Shown here one piece after another: positions 26,972 through 35,807 of a stretch of 64,000 bases of DNA. The stretch spans positions 1-64,000 of the forward strand of contig PNNF01000013.1 in assembly GCA_013824085.1 (NCBI GenBank), written 5' to 3'. A program made the position numbers and the translations under genes. Under the pieces are notes generated by a model that saw nothing but the letters and a program-made list of their open reading frames with translations, did no database searches and was not told where the DNA came from. Each line of letters opens with the position of its first letter. Position 1 is the stretch's first letter. The stretch is from Chlorobiaceae bacterium. GTDB taxonomy: Bacteria; Bacteroidota; Ignavibacteria; Ignavibacteriales; Ignavibacteriaceae.

Positions 26972-28107
26972 AAAAATTATTGCTTTCTCTTCTTCTCTTC
27001 ACGTCACTAACTTTTGGAGAATCAAAAGAGAGTCAATTTGATTCTCTTGTTACAAAAGGAGTGAAAGAGATTTACAATATTCAATTTGAAGAAGCTGAAA
27101 ATAGTTTTCGAGTTCTAATGGCAAACTATCCCGAGCATCCTGCAGGTCGATTTTTTTTAGCGATGATTGATTGGTGGAGAATTTTGCTCGATCCTGATGT
27201 CGAAATTTATGATGACTTATTTTTTCAAAAATTGGAAGATGTGATTTATCACTGCGATAATATTTTAGAAAAAGATGAAAATAATATTGATGCACTTTTT
27301 TTTAAAGGAGGTGCAATTGGATTTAGAGGCAGATTAAGATCACTAAGAGAGAGTTGGTTGAAAGCCGCTGATGACGGAAGGGAAGCACTTCCAATTATTC
27401 AACGAGCTGCCAGACTTGATCCGACTAATATTGATGTTCAACTTGGTTTTGGGCTTTACAATTATTTCATAGAAGTTATTCCCGAACGATATCCTCTGAT
27501 GAAGCCACTTATGGTTTTCTTTCCAGATGGTGATCGACAAAAAGGAATTGAGCAACTAACACTTACAGCAACGGAAGGTCGTTATGCAAAGTTTGAAGCA
27601 CAAAATTTTTTGATGCAACTTTATGATCAGTTTGAAAATAATCCCTACAAAGCTGAAGAATATGCAAAAATGTTAAATGAAAAATTTCCCAATAACCCAA
27701 ACTTTGAAAGATATCGAGGAAGAATAGCAATCAGAAGGGGAGACTCATATTTTGCATTTAATGTTTTTCAAAATATTTATTCAAAAGTAGAGAATGAAGT
27801 TTTTGGATATACGGATAAAGTTGAGCGTGAAGCAACTTATTACATCGGCTTACACTACAGAAACATCGGCAATTTTGATTCAGCAAAAGTTTATTTTGAG
27901 CTCTCCGAAAATCTCTCGCTTAAGTTAGATAAGAAAAGAGAATCAGGATTTTTAATTAACACTGTTCTCTATCTCGGAATGATTTACGACGTATTCGGTG
28001 AAAGATCAAAAGCGAGAAAATATTATGAAAGAGTTCTCGATATGCGAGAGTTTGGACAATCACATGTTATGGCAAAACAATATTTAGAAACTCCTTTTCG
28101 TCAATAA
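26965..28107 (+). CDS. TPR-repeat protein, secreted
   Basis: A 380-residue protein with signal peptide (LLLSLLLFTSLTFG). The sequence consists of helix pairs of TPR type: EIYNIQFEEAENSFRVLMANYPEHPAGRF near the start and DKKRESGFLINTVLYLGMIYDVFGERSKARKYYERVLD-like units near the end (helix A/B with Tyr/Gly/Ala at the usual places). Between them, a run around ERYPLMKPLMVFF is less regular. It probably acts as a protein-binding scaffold in the periplasm. No enzyme motif. It overlaps the glycyl-tRNA synthetase gene. Confidence 0.7.
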   Translation: MVKKLLLSLLLFTSLTFGESKESQFDSLVTKGVKEIYNIQFEEAENSFRVLMANYPEHPAGRFFLAMIDWWRILLDPDVEIYDDLFFQKLEDVIYHCDNILEKDENNIDALFFKGGAIGFRGRLRSLRESWLKAADDGREALPIIQRAARLDPTNIDVQLGFGLYNYFIEVIPERYPLMKPLMVFFPDGDRQKGIEQLTLTATEGRYAKFEAQNFLMQLYDQFENNPYKAEEYAKMLNEKFPNNPNFERYRGRIAIRRGDSYFAFNVFQNIYSKVENEVFGYTDKVEREATYYIGLHYRNIGNFDSAKVYFELSENLSLKLDKKRESGFLINTVLYLGMIYDVFGERSKARKYYERVLDMREFGQSHVMAKQYLETPFRQ

Positions 28108-28108
28108 T

Positions 28109-29047
28109 TTACTGAAACGTTGTTGTTAGTCCCAAGCGATGAATTGCACCAACTTGTCCAAATGATGAATAAGCATAGTTAAATAAATAATCTTTTATAG
28201 TAATTCCAAGCCCAATATTCAAGCCAGCAAGTCCAGAGAATCCACCAATTTTTAGTTCTCTCCGTTTTTCATTATCATAACCAACTCTAAGTTTTAGTGC
28301 TTTGCTTAAAGTAAATTCACCACCAATTGTAAACTGCTGAAATCTTTCGGTGAAAGCAATCTCCTCATTATTTAAGCGATGAAAATCGAGATAGAGACGA
28401 AGTGGCAAGTGTTCAAACTTATTTGAAAAACCGAGTGTGATATCGAATGGAAGATTTTCTTTTGTGTCACTAAATTTTGATAATTGTCCACCAATATTTT
28501 GAATTGCTAATCCGATACTTATATCTTCATCAGGAATAAAGTAATGAAGTCCAAAATCAAAAGCGAAAGCAGTTGAAGAATAATTTGCAATTCCTGAATA
28601 AATAAATTTGGCTGCAGTTCCATAATAAAAATTTTCATCTAAACTATTTGAATATCCTAACACGAATGCAACTTCGCCTGCACCAAACTCAGATAATTTA
28701 TTCCCAAATTGATCCGCTTCAGTAAAATTTCCGTAATTGATATATTTTATTCCCGCGCCAAATCTTCCAACACCTTCAATAAATTTAGAAGTTGAAATGC
28801 TTGTGAGATTAATATCTAAAAGATAGTTAGCGAAATTCAAAGACGTTGGCATATCTGTTAACGAATAAATTCCCGCTGGATTTTTGAATATTACATCGGG
28901 GTCATCAGAGTTTGCTGTAAAGCTTCCACCTAAGGCAGAGACTTTAGAGCTTACATCTATTCTTAAAAATTCATAAGTATTTTGTGCAGACAAAAAATTA
29001 TGAGAAATTATTATCATTAAGAAGAGATACCATTTTGAAAATTTCAT
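28109..29047 (-). CDS. porQ: T9SS protein PorQ
   Basis: A 312-residue FadL/PorV-like outer-membrane barrel. The opening motif TYEFLRIDVSSKVSALGGSF, then DDPDVIFKNPAGIYS, LNFANYLLDINLTSIS, GAGIKYINYGNFTEAD and GLAIQNIGGQL follow the PorQ pattern closely (in PorQ: FL.LP.SAR.AALGG...NPALL...NYLSDI.YG...YINYG.F.EAD). In Porphyromonas PorQ helps attach the A-LPS modification and process T9SS cargo. The signal peptide is at the N-terminus. It is convergent with the TPR gene, one base apart. This matches other T9SS genes in the window. Confidence 0.85.
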   Translation of the reverse strand: MKFSKWYLFLMIIISHNFLSAQNTYEFLRIDVSSKVSALGGSFTANSDDPDVIFKNPAGIYSLTDMPTSLNFANYLLDINLTSISTSKFIEGVGRFGAGIKYINYGNFTEADQFGNKLSEFGAGEVAFVLGYSNSLDENFYYGTAAKFIYSGIANYSSTAFAFDFGLHYFIPDEDISIGLAIQNIGGQLSKFSDTKENLPFDITLGFSNKFEHLPLRLYLDFHRLNNEEIAFTERFQQFTIGGEFTLSKALKLRVGYDNEKRRELKIGGFSGLAGLNIGLGITIKDYLFNYAYSSFGQVGAIHRLGLTTTFQ

Positions 29048-29167
29048 TTAATAATTCCTATATTTCATAAACTGAATTTTAGTTATTCGCAGACTATTAG
29101 ACAAGACAAATTTAAGAGACTAAAATAAATATATTCATACACATAAAGTAATTTTGTTCGAGGAATT

Positions 29168-29788
29168 ATGCAAAAATATGTAATCGAGTTCATCGGATCT
29201 TTTTTTCTTCTTTTCGTTTTTTCTTTAACGCAAGCAAACCCTTTTGCCATTGGATTCACGCTGATGATTCTCTTCTACTTAGGGAATCAAATTTCTGGTG
29301 GACATTATAACTCTGCCGTTTCACTCGCATTTTTTATGAGAGGAAAAATTAATGCGAAAGATTTCTTGCTTTACACTGTTTCACAAATATCTGGTGTACT
29401 TTTTGCTTGCCTCGTATTTAATTTTTTTACGAATGGCTCCATTACTCCACAACCTGAAATGAAATTTGACTTTTTAGTGATTGTTTCAGGTGAAGCTTTA
29501 TTTACTTTCTTCATCGTTTTAACTTACTTAGTTATGAGTATCTCGGATAGATTCAAAGATAATCCAATAAATGGCTTAGTAGTTGGAATGTCTTTATTTG
29601 TTGGGGTTTACGTAATGGGCGGAGTTACGGGAGCAGTGTTTAATCCTTCCGTAGCGCTTGGAACATCAATTCAGAATATAATTATTGGTGGCAACCCGTT
29701 TGAGTTTTTACCCATTTATTTAGTTGGTCCATTTTTAGGTGCGATGTTGGCAGCGATATTATTTAATTATTTAAAACTTGAAAAATAA
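29168..29788 (+). CDS. MIP-family (aquaporin-like) channel with altered NPA boxes
   Basis: Major intrinsic protein with six helices (206 residues). The two half-helix loops are altered: GGHYNSAVSLA in place of the usual NPAV, and GAVFNPSVALG in place of NPAR. The ar/R selectivity arginine that normally follows the second NPA is therefore absent. The rest of the fold (FIGSFFLLFVF, VYVMGGVTGAVFNPS) is conserved. The substrate may be a larger or non-water solute; that is inference. The start ATG has GAGG upstream. The thioesterase gene begins five bases after its stop. Confidence 0.82.
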   Translation: MQKYVIEFIGSFFLLFVFSLTQANPFAIGFTLMILFYLGNQISGGHYNSAVSLAFFMRGKINAKDFLLYTVSQISGVLFACLVFNFFTNGSITPQPEMKFDFLVIVSGEALFTFFIVLTYLVMSISDRFKDNPINGLVVGMSLFVGVYVMGGVTGAVFNPSVALGTSIQNIIIGGNPFEFLPIYLVGPFLGAMLAAILFNYLKLEK

Positions 29789-29793
29789 ATTAT

Positions 29794-30201
29794 ATGAGTA
29801 AAAAATTTTCGTATGAAAGAACAATTCATTTTTTTGATTGCGATCCTGCGGGAATAATTTTTTATTCCCGCATTTTTGATTTTTCACACGAAGCTTATGA
29901 AAGTTTTTTTAAAAATCTTTTCCCTGAAAAAAATTATTTTGATGATGATCTGTTAGTATTCCCCATTGTTCATGCAGAATCAAATTATCTAAATGCCTTA
30001 AAGCATAACGACAAAATATTAATTGAATTGAACGTTGAAAATATCTCTGCATCCTCTTTCACTTTAATATATAAAATTTTTAAAGCTGAAATTGAATGCG
30101 CCAATGCCAAGACCGTCCATGTTTGTGTGGATAAAACAGTATGGAAGAAAAAAAGTTTACCACAAAACATTAAAGAACTTTTAAAAGAATATTTACACTA
30201 A
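29794..30201 (+). CDS. 4-hydroxybenzoyl-CoA-type acyl-CoA thioesterase
   Basis: A 135-residue hot-dog-fold thioesterase. The catalytic signature is FFDCDPAGIIFYSRIFDFSH, with the Asp of D-P-A-G-I as in 4-hydroxybenzoyl-CoA thioesterase; EAYESFF and the mid-strand FPIVHAESNYLNALKHNDK complete the fold. The motif also fits the cyanobacterial DHNA-CoA hydrolase of menaquinone/phylloquinone synthesis, but no men gene is near, so the substrate is open. Its stop faces the stop of the yajQ gene with one base between. Confidence 0.82.
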   Translation: MSKKFSYERTIHFFDCDPAGIIFYSRIFDFSHEAYESFFKNLFPEKNYFDDDLLVFPIVHAESNYLNALKHNDKILIELNVENISASSFTLIYKIFKAEIECANAKTVHVCVDKTVWKKKSLPQNIKELLKEYLH

Positions 30202-30202
30202 T

Positions 30203-30700
30203 TTATTTATAGTTTATAAACTGTGTAGGAAATTTTAAGTTTGCATCTTTTATTAATTTAATGACTTCTTGAAGGTCATCTATTTTTGATGCTGTTACCC
30301 TAACTTGCTCATCTTGAATTTGGGCAGTTACTTTCAACTTAGATTCTTTAATTAACTTGGTTACAACTTTTGCATTTTCTTTGTCTATTCCTGTTACAAG
30401 TTGAATTTTCTGTTTCAGTCTTCCATTTGCTGCGGGTTCTGGTTCAGAAAATTTTAGAGCTAAAATTGAAATTCCTCTTTTAATCAACTTTGTTTCCAAA
30501 ATATCAATACTCGATTTTCTCGAATAATCATCTTTAGTGTTGATTGATAGCTCTTTATCTTTTTTATTCAAGTCAATTGTTGTGTGCGAATCCTTAAGAT
30601 CATATCGTTGACCAATCTCTTTAAGCGCCTGATTTAATGCGTTATCGACTTCTTGTATATCAACTTGCGATACGATATCGAATGAATGATTTGATGCCAT
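30203..30700 (-). CDS. yajQ: YajQ-family nucleotide-binding protein
   Basis: A 165-residue protein with the full YajQ pattern: SFDIVSQVDIQEVDNALNQA at the start, RYDLKDSH, ILETKLIKRGI, and the second ferredoxin-like repeat VTGIDKENAKVVTKLIKESK ending in DAN-KFPTQFINYK. Members bind cyclic di-GMP in Xanthomonas and other nucleic acids in other species. The ATG is preceded by GGAG in tatttggagaaaaaat. It is single-copy, with a 260-base gene-free gap upstream in which no other feature was seen. Confidence 0.95.
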   Translation of the reverse strand: MASNHSFDIVSQVDIQEVDNALNQALKEIGQRYDLKDSHTTIDLNKKDKELSINTKDDYSRKSSIDILETKLIKRGISILALKFSEPEPAANGRLKQKIQLVTGIDKENAKVVTKLIKESKLKVTAQIQDEQVRVTASKIDDLQEVIKLIKDANLKFPTQFINYK

Positions 30701-30961
30701 ATTTTTTCTCCAAATAATTTTTTCACGAATGAGAATTCTAACTATAACTTTTTCATCTCGAACTTCTCAATAAATATTGAAGAGTTTTTAGTTGAGAAAA
30801 AAGTATCTTTTATTTAATAAACTAAGTTACTAAATGAAACCAATTTTTATTTTCAAAAATAAAGAAATTTCATAGAGCGAAAAATTCAATAAATAGAATA
30901 AAAAAATATTAACGCTTTAATCACAAAAAAAATTTTTATTAAAAAATCTTTCCTTCAACAA

Positions 30962-32248
30962 TTAATGTTTTGAATTCGGTGCTAAAAATTTATTGTAAAG
31001 TAATAATCCAATTATTGTGGCAACACCAATCAAACTAAAGATTAACCAGAGTGTACTTGGCTGATTCAAGTTATCGACATAATGAACATACAGAGTTGCG
31101 CCAAGAATTCCGCCAATTCCACTTCCTAAAACTCCATACAAAAATGCATATCCGAGATACAAAGCTTTTTTATCTTCCGGTGCAATCAATCCGACATAAC
31201 TAATAAATTTTGGATGCGCCGTCATTTCACCAATTGAAAAAATAACTATACCAATCATAAAAACCCAGATGTCCGTTGAGATTGCTAATATTGCCATTCC
31301 AATTGTGCCCATCGAAATTCCAACAATCATAGTCGGAAGTGCTTTTGTATTTTTCACAATACTTGAAACAACTAATTGTAAAAATATTATTGTCCCCGCG
31401 TTCACAACAGTTACATGCTCAATATCAAATTGCCAATTTATATTAATTCCGAAAATTGCTAGGGCACTATTAATTGCAACGTTTAAAGAGCCAGCATCAA
31501 CATATTTCTGAACATACCACAAAACAGAATCAAACATTTGGAAATACAAAATCCAAAAGCCGGAGTAAATTACAATCAACATTATGAAACGAAAATCTGA
31601 GAGGACTAATATCATTCCTTTTAATACTTCGACTAAACTTTTTGTTGTCTCAGGTTTTTTCGGTTCTTTGTAAAAAAATATTGTTGGGATTAGCATCAAC
31701 GTTGTGCCTATTGCTGAAGCCACCATAACATATTCCCAGCCAAAAGCATTCTTGATGTAAGGAACAAGGAAAAGAGGAAATAGAAAAGCACCTAAGTTTA
31801 TTGCCCAATAAAAAATACCAAAACCAATTGTGCTGTTACTTTCATCTGTTTCACGTGCGATGGTGCCTGATATCATTGGCTTGAATGCACCTGCACCAAT
31901 TCCCATAATTACGAGACTCGCAAAGACCATTGAATACTCTGTTGATTGGCTCGTTAAAAAATATCCAATCCCTAAAAAGATGAAAGCAAAAATTAAAGTT
32001 TTTCTATAACCAAATCTATCTCCAATTGCCCCTGCAAGAATCGGGAGAATATAGAGCAACGGTTGAATTGTACTTTTAATCAATCCAACACCTTCTTTTG
32101 AAAAATTCAATTGGTCTGTCATATAGACTGAGAGGATACTCATCATTCCATAATAAGAACCTCTTTCAAAAAATTCCATTACTATTACAATCCAGAAATT
32201 TCTTGAAAAAGAAGCAATACGATTTTTCAAAGAAATATTTTCCGACAT
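30962..32248 (-). CDS. POT/PTR2-family peptide:proton symporter
   Basis: Major facilitator superfamily protein of about 428 residues with twelve predicted helices. Near the start is VMEFFERGSYYGMMSILSVYM with the ExxER motif of proton-coupled oligopeptide transporters, and GDRFGYRKTLIFA is the MFS loop 2-3 motif. It takes up di- and tripeptides using the proton gradient. I start at the ATG at 32248, which has GAGG seven bases upstream; the GTG at 32260 would remove that spacing. The SDR gene upstream on the same strand ends at 32268, 20 bases from this start. Confidence 0.85.
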   Translation of the reverse strand: MSENISLKNRIASFSRNFWIVIVMEFFERGSYYGMMSILSVYMTDQLNFSKEGVGLIKSTIQPLLYILPILAGAIGDRFGYRKTLIFAFIFLGIGYFLTSQSTEYSMVFASLVIMGIGAGAFKPMISGTIARETDESNSTIGFGIFYWAINLGAFLFPLFLVPYIKNAFGWEYVMVASAIGTTLMLIPTIFFYKEPKKPETTKSLVEVLKGMILVLSDFRFIMLIVIYSGFWILYFQMFDSVLWYVQKYVDAGSLNVAINSALAIFGININWQFDIEHVTVVNAGTIIFLQLVVSSIVKNTKALPTMIVGISMGTIGMAILAISTDIWVFMIGIVIFSIGEMTAHPKFISYVGLIAPEDKKALYLGYAFLYGVLGSGIGGILGATLYVHYVDNLNQPSTLWLIFSLIGVATIIGLLLYNKFLAPNSKH

Positions 32249-32267
32249 CTTGTTCCTCACTAATTAA

Positions 32268-33059
32268 TTAAAAAGATTTTTTAGTATTCTCTTGCATTAA
32301 TCTGACAACTTTTGTAACTAATTTTCTTGGGAAAAATCGAATAGAAAAAGTTGCAAAAGAATTTCTAAAACCTGTAACATTTGTAACTACGCCTGACATA
32401 AGTCCATCATAACCAATCTCAGCAACATCCTTTGCAGTCATAGGTTTAACAATTTTGAATAAGCGTGCCGCATCTAACTTTGCTCTATTTTGAAATTCAG
32501 TTATGGTTGGGCCTGGGCACAAACAAGAGACTGTTACACCTGTATTATTTAGCTCGTTCGCAATCGCTTCTGAAAAACTTAGTACATATGCCTTAGTTGC
32601 ATAATATATTGCCATTAAAGGACCGGGCTGAAATGCTGCTACTGATGCAACATTTAAAATCTTTCCGCTTTTATTTTCAATCATTTTTGGTAAAAATAAT
32701 TTTGTTAATACTGTAAGCGAAGTAATGTTCACTTGTATCATGTCGAGTTCTTTTTGTAGTTCATTAGATTTGAATTCTCCATAAAGCCCGAATCCAGCAT
32801 TGTTGATCAAGACATCTACAAAAATATTTTTGCGTTTTATTTCCTCATAAATTTCGGTAGGAGCGGTGGGAGATGCTAAATCTTTTGGAATAAGTTCAAC
32901 TTCAATATTATATTTTTCTTTCAGTTCTTTTGCAATCACTTCAAGATTATCTTTAGAGCGAGCAGTGAGAATCAAATTATTTTTTTTAGAAGCAAAAATT
33001 TTTGCGAGTTCTAATCCAATACCAAAAGAGGCACCGGTGATGAGTGTAAATTTTTTCAT
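32268..33059 (-). CDS. short-chain dehydrogenase/reductase
   Basis: Classical SDR with a TGASFGIG cofactor motif at residues 8-15, NNAGFGLYG, the catalytic Ser in NVASVAAFQPG and YYATKAYVLSF with Tyr and Lys of YxxxK. TARSKDN after the first strand suggests NADPH preference. The family (DltE/YbbO type) reduces a wide range of ketones or aldehydes, so the substrate cannot be read. Size, 263 residues, is normal. It is close to the peptide transporter gene on the same strand. Confidence 0.88.
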   Translation of the reverse strand: MKKFTLITGASFGIGLELAKIFASKKNNLILTARSKDNLEVIAKELKEKYNIEVELIPKDLASPTAPTEIYEEIKRKNIFVDVLINNAGFGLYGEFKSNELQKELDMIQVNITSLTVLTKLFLPKMIENKSGKILNVASVAAFQPGPLMAIYYATKAYVLSFSEAIANELNNTGVTVSCLCPGPTITEFQNRAKLDAARLFKIVKPMTAKDVAEIGYDGLMSGVVTNVTGFRNSFATFSIRFFPRKLVTKVVRLMQENTKKSF

Positions 33060-33611
33060 TTATAAAATTCCATTATTCATATTCTTCTAAATAAATTTTT
33101 AGAGTACATCTCTAAATTCAAAAATAAAAAATAAGTACGAGCGGTAGGATAAACAACAATAGAAATACGCAGAGCTTGAATGAGGGATTGAAGATTGAAG
33201 GATTGAAGGATTGAAGGATGAAGATTGAAGTGTGAGATTAAAATTAGAGAAATTTTTCTTTAGGTGCTATTCCCGATATAAAAATATTCTCAAAAAAAGT
33301 AGTAACGCATTAAATTAATTTTTGATAATTTTATCTCAGTAATTATTCAATTTATTATTTTACGTTATTGTGTAAATTATTTCTTGATTGAAAAATATTA
33401 TTTATAAAAAAAATTGTTTTGAATTATTATACAAAAATGAAAATTCTTTCAACTTCAAATATTCTCTTCGAAATTATTTCTGCGATAAGCTCATTTCAAA
33501 GACGAAAAAAACTTAAAAAAAAATTCGTTTAACTTGAAGCGATAATAAACCCAAAAAAATAACGAATAAACAATTATCAAATAAAAGTGTTTTAAATTAT
33601 TAGGAAAAATT
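33060..33611. other. 552-bp gene-free gap upstream of tyrosine phenol-lyase
   Basis: No gene was found. The left part has a gattgaag repeat tract (33185-33230). The right part is highly AT-rich. AGGAAA lies before the phenol-lyase ATG. No riboswitch-like fold or operator was recognised; the gene downstream may nevertheless be controlled here. Confidence 0.6.
33185..33230. repeat. gattgaag tandem tract
   Basis: About six tandem units of GATTGAAG and close variants (GATTGAAG, GATTGAAG, GATTGAAGG, GATTGAAGG, GATGAAG, GATTGAAG). It resembles replication-slippage tracts that occur between genes in this group of bacteria. No protein is encoded in it. Confidence 0.6.
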
Positions 33612-35006
33612 ATGGCAAAAAAAATTATTAAAAAAAGCTGGGCTGAACCTTACAAAATTAAAATGGTTGAGCCAATAAAAATGACTACGAGAGAGTATAG
33701 AGAAAAATGTGCAAAGGAAGCGGGTTACAATACGTTCCTTATAAAAAGTGAAGATGTCTATATCGATCTCTTAACGGATAGCGGAACCAACGCAATGAGT
33801 GATTATCAATGGGCGGGCTTAATGATGGGCGATGAAGCTTATGCAGGTAGCCGCAATTTTTATACATTGTGGGACAACGTAAAAAAATATTATGGAATGC
33901 CTTACTTCGTTCCTACTCATCAAGGTCGTGCTGCTGAACATATGATTTCTAAAATTATGATTAAGCCCGGTGACTACATTCCTGGAAATATGTATTTCAC
34001 AACTACACGTGTTCATCAAGAACTCGCTGGCGGAACTTTCGTTGATGTTATCATTGATGAAGCACACGATTCACAAAGCGAACATCCATTCAAAGGAAAT
34101 ATCGATCCACAAAAACTCGAAGACTTGATTAAAAAAGTTGGTGCAAAAAAAATTCCTTATGTCTGTGTTGCTGGTCCAGTTAATATGGCGGGCGGTCAAC
34201 CGTTCTCTATGGAAAATCTAAAAACAATTTATGCTTTAACTCAAAAGTATAAAATTAAATTATGGTTCGATGCAACTCGTGCTACTGAAAATGCTTACTT
34301 CATTCAACAAAAAGAAAAAGGTTATGCAAATAAAAGTGTTGCTCAAATCCTAAAAGAAATCTGTACTTATTTTGATGGAATTTGGGTTAGCGCTAAGAAA
34401 GATTTACTTGTAAATATTGGTGGATTTTTAGCTACAAGAAATAAACGAGTATTTGATGAAGCCAAAAATATGGTTGTGATTTATGAAGGACTGCATAGCT
34501 ACGGAGGTTTGGCGGGAAGAGATATGGAAGCGATGGCGCGTGGAATTGAAGAAATGGTAAGACCTGAAAATATTAGCATGCGCGTTAAACAAGTTGAGTA
34601 TTGCGGAATTGAATTAGAAAAATATGGAATTCCAATTGTTAAACCGAGTGGTGGGCACGCAATATTCTTGGATGCAAAAAGATTTTTACCTCACTTAAAA
34701 CAAGATTTGTTTCCAGCTCAATCTCTTGCAGCAGAAATTTATATCGATAGCGGAGTTAGAGGAATGGAACGCGGATTGGTTTCTTCGGGACGAGATCCAG
34801 TTACAGGCGAACATCGCTATCCGAAACTCGAATTAGTTCGCTTAACTTTTCCACGACGCGTTTATACTCAGTCGCACATTGATGTTATGGTTGAATCTAT
34901 TGCTGATGTTTACGATAAGAGAAAAAATGTAAAAGGACTTGAAATGGTTTATGAACCAAAATATTTAAGATTCTTCCAAGCTAAATTTAAAAAAGTTGGT
35001 AAGTAA
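33612..35006 (+). CDS. tpl: tyrosine phenol-lyase
   Basis: PLP enzyme of the beta-eliminating lyase family that splits tyrosine into phenol, pyruvate and ammonia, using a K+ ion. Residues can be mapped to Citrobacter freundii TPL with a constant offset of 6: PLP Lys263 (SAKKDLLVNIGG; TPL Lys257), Thr130 (TPL Thr124), Arg387 in MERG (TPL Arg381) and Phe454 in LRFF (TPL Phe448). Tryptophanase has VEIG and LRHF at the last two. The choice of TPL over tryptophanase therefore rests on Arg387 and Phe454. At 464 residues the length fits. AGG lies 6-8 nt before the ATG. A strong terminator follows. It suggests amino-acid catabolism under anaerobic conditions or phenol release. Confidence 0.9.
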   Translation: MAKKIIKKSWAEPYKIKMVEPIKMTTREYREKCAKEAGYNTFLIKSEDVYIDLLTDSGTNAMSDYQWAGLMMGDEAYAGSRNFYTLWDNVKKYYGMPYFVPTHQGRAAEHMISKIMIKPGDYIPGNMYFTTTRVHQELAGGTFVDVIIDEAHDSQSEHPFKGNIDPQKLEDLIKKVGAKKIPYVCVAGPVNMAGGQPFSMENLKTIYALTQKYKIKLWFDATRATENAYFIQQKEKGYANKSVAQILKEICTYFDGIWVSAKKDLLVNIGGFLATRNKRVFDEAKNMVVIYEGLHSYGGLAGRDMEAMARGIEEMVRPENISMRVKQVEYCGIELEKYGIPIVKPSGGHAIFLDAKRFLPHLKQDLFPAQSLAAEIYIDSGVRGMERGLVSSGRDPVTGEHRYPKLELVRLTFPRRVYTQSHIDVMVESIADVYDKRKNVKGLEMVYEPKYLRFFQAKFKKVGK

Positions 35007-35029
35007 ATAATTATTAAAAAAAATAATTG

Positions 35030-35073
35030 CGGAGTAATCTCTAAATGTTTTTAAAGATTGCTCCGTTTTTTTT
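35030..35073 (+). terminator. rho-independent terminator after tpl
   Basis: An 11-bp stem (CGGAGTAATCT paired to AGATTGCTCCG with one wobble pair) with a short loop, followed by eight T residues. It lies 24 bases after the tpl stop and would end that transcript before the convergent LolA-like gene. Confidence 0.85.
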
Positions 35074-35101
35074 GCAATTTTTCTGCTTTCTTTCTTCTCA
35101 A

Positions 35102-35797
35102 TTATTTTTTCTTTTCATCAAATAATTTATCATCGAGCCCAACATTTACTTCATAGTTAGAATAAGTAATAGTAACAATCCCTTGCGTCATTCTATTCTC
35201 ATTTCTTCTTCTTCTTGGCCTCTCTTCACTGGCGTCTCCGCTCATTCCTCTTGGTATGTTAATCCGAGAAGCATCAAATTTGAAAATCATTTTTGTTGGA
35301 AGCGGATACTTAAATTTATCATCATAAGAGAGTTCGAGCGTGAAAGTGCCATTCAATTTTGTCGTTGATTCAACTTTATGAATTAAATATTTCCCTTGTT
35401 CAATCCAAAGAGTTGATAATATTATATCGCTACTTACTCCAAGTGGAATTATTTTTATCACATCAAATTTTTTTCCATCAATAATTTCTTCCTTTTCATA
35501 AATGCTTGTAAAATTTTGTGAGAGTAAAAAGCTAGGAGAAAAATTTAATCCTTCTTTTGGAAGTAGCGCAAATCCTTCTGAATTTATTTTAACTTTATCT
35601 GGTTGCTTAAATAAAATTTCAGCTTTAGCTTCAGGCACTTTTAGAAAGTCAACATCAACTTTAATATTGACATCAACTCTATAATCTTTAACTAAATCAA
35701 ATTTAGATTTTACTCTATCTAAAATTTCATCGGGATTATTTGCTTCTACTTGTGTGAAAGAAAATAAAAAAAGAAATAACAAAAAATATTTTTTCAT
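35102..35797 (-). CDS. LolA-like outer-membrane lipoprotein-sorting protein
   Basis: A 231-residue exported protein (signal YFLLFLFLFSFTQVEA). The pattern KSKFDLVKDYRVDVNIKVD, then AEILFKQPDKVKINSEG, and TLWIEQGKYLIHKVES with LELSYD is that of the LolA/LolB-like open barrel (the family annotated 'outer membrane lipoprotein-sorting protein', DUF2092-like), which binds lipid anchors in the periplasm. An unusual insert near residue 195 is rich in Arg (EERPRRRRNENR). It sits ten bases downstream of an ABC exporter permease gene on the same strand, which suggests an operon. True LolA function is not shown. Confidence 0.65.
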   Translation of the reverse strand: MKKYFLLFLFLFSFTQVEANNPDEILDRVKSKFDLVKDYRVDVNIKVDVDFLKVPEAKAEILFKQPDKVKINSEGFALLPKEGLNFSPSFLLSQNFTSIYEKEEIIDGKKFDVIKIIPLGVSSDIILSTLWIEQGKYLIHKVESTTKLNGTFTLELSYDDKFKYPLPTKMIFKFDASRINIPRGMSGDASEERPRRRRNENRMTQGIVTITYSNYEVNVGLDDKLFDEKKK

Positions 35798-35807
35798 AAA
35801 TGCCTCA

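Noticed and set aside
33612-35006. Tryptophanase
   Set aside because: MERG and LRFF match tyrosine phenol-lyase; tryptophanase would show VEIG-type and LRHF residues at these places.
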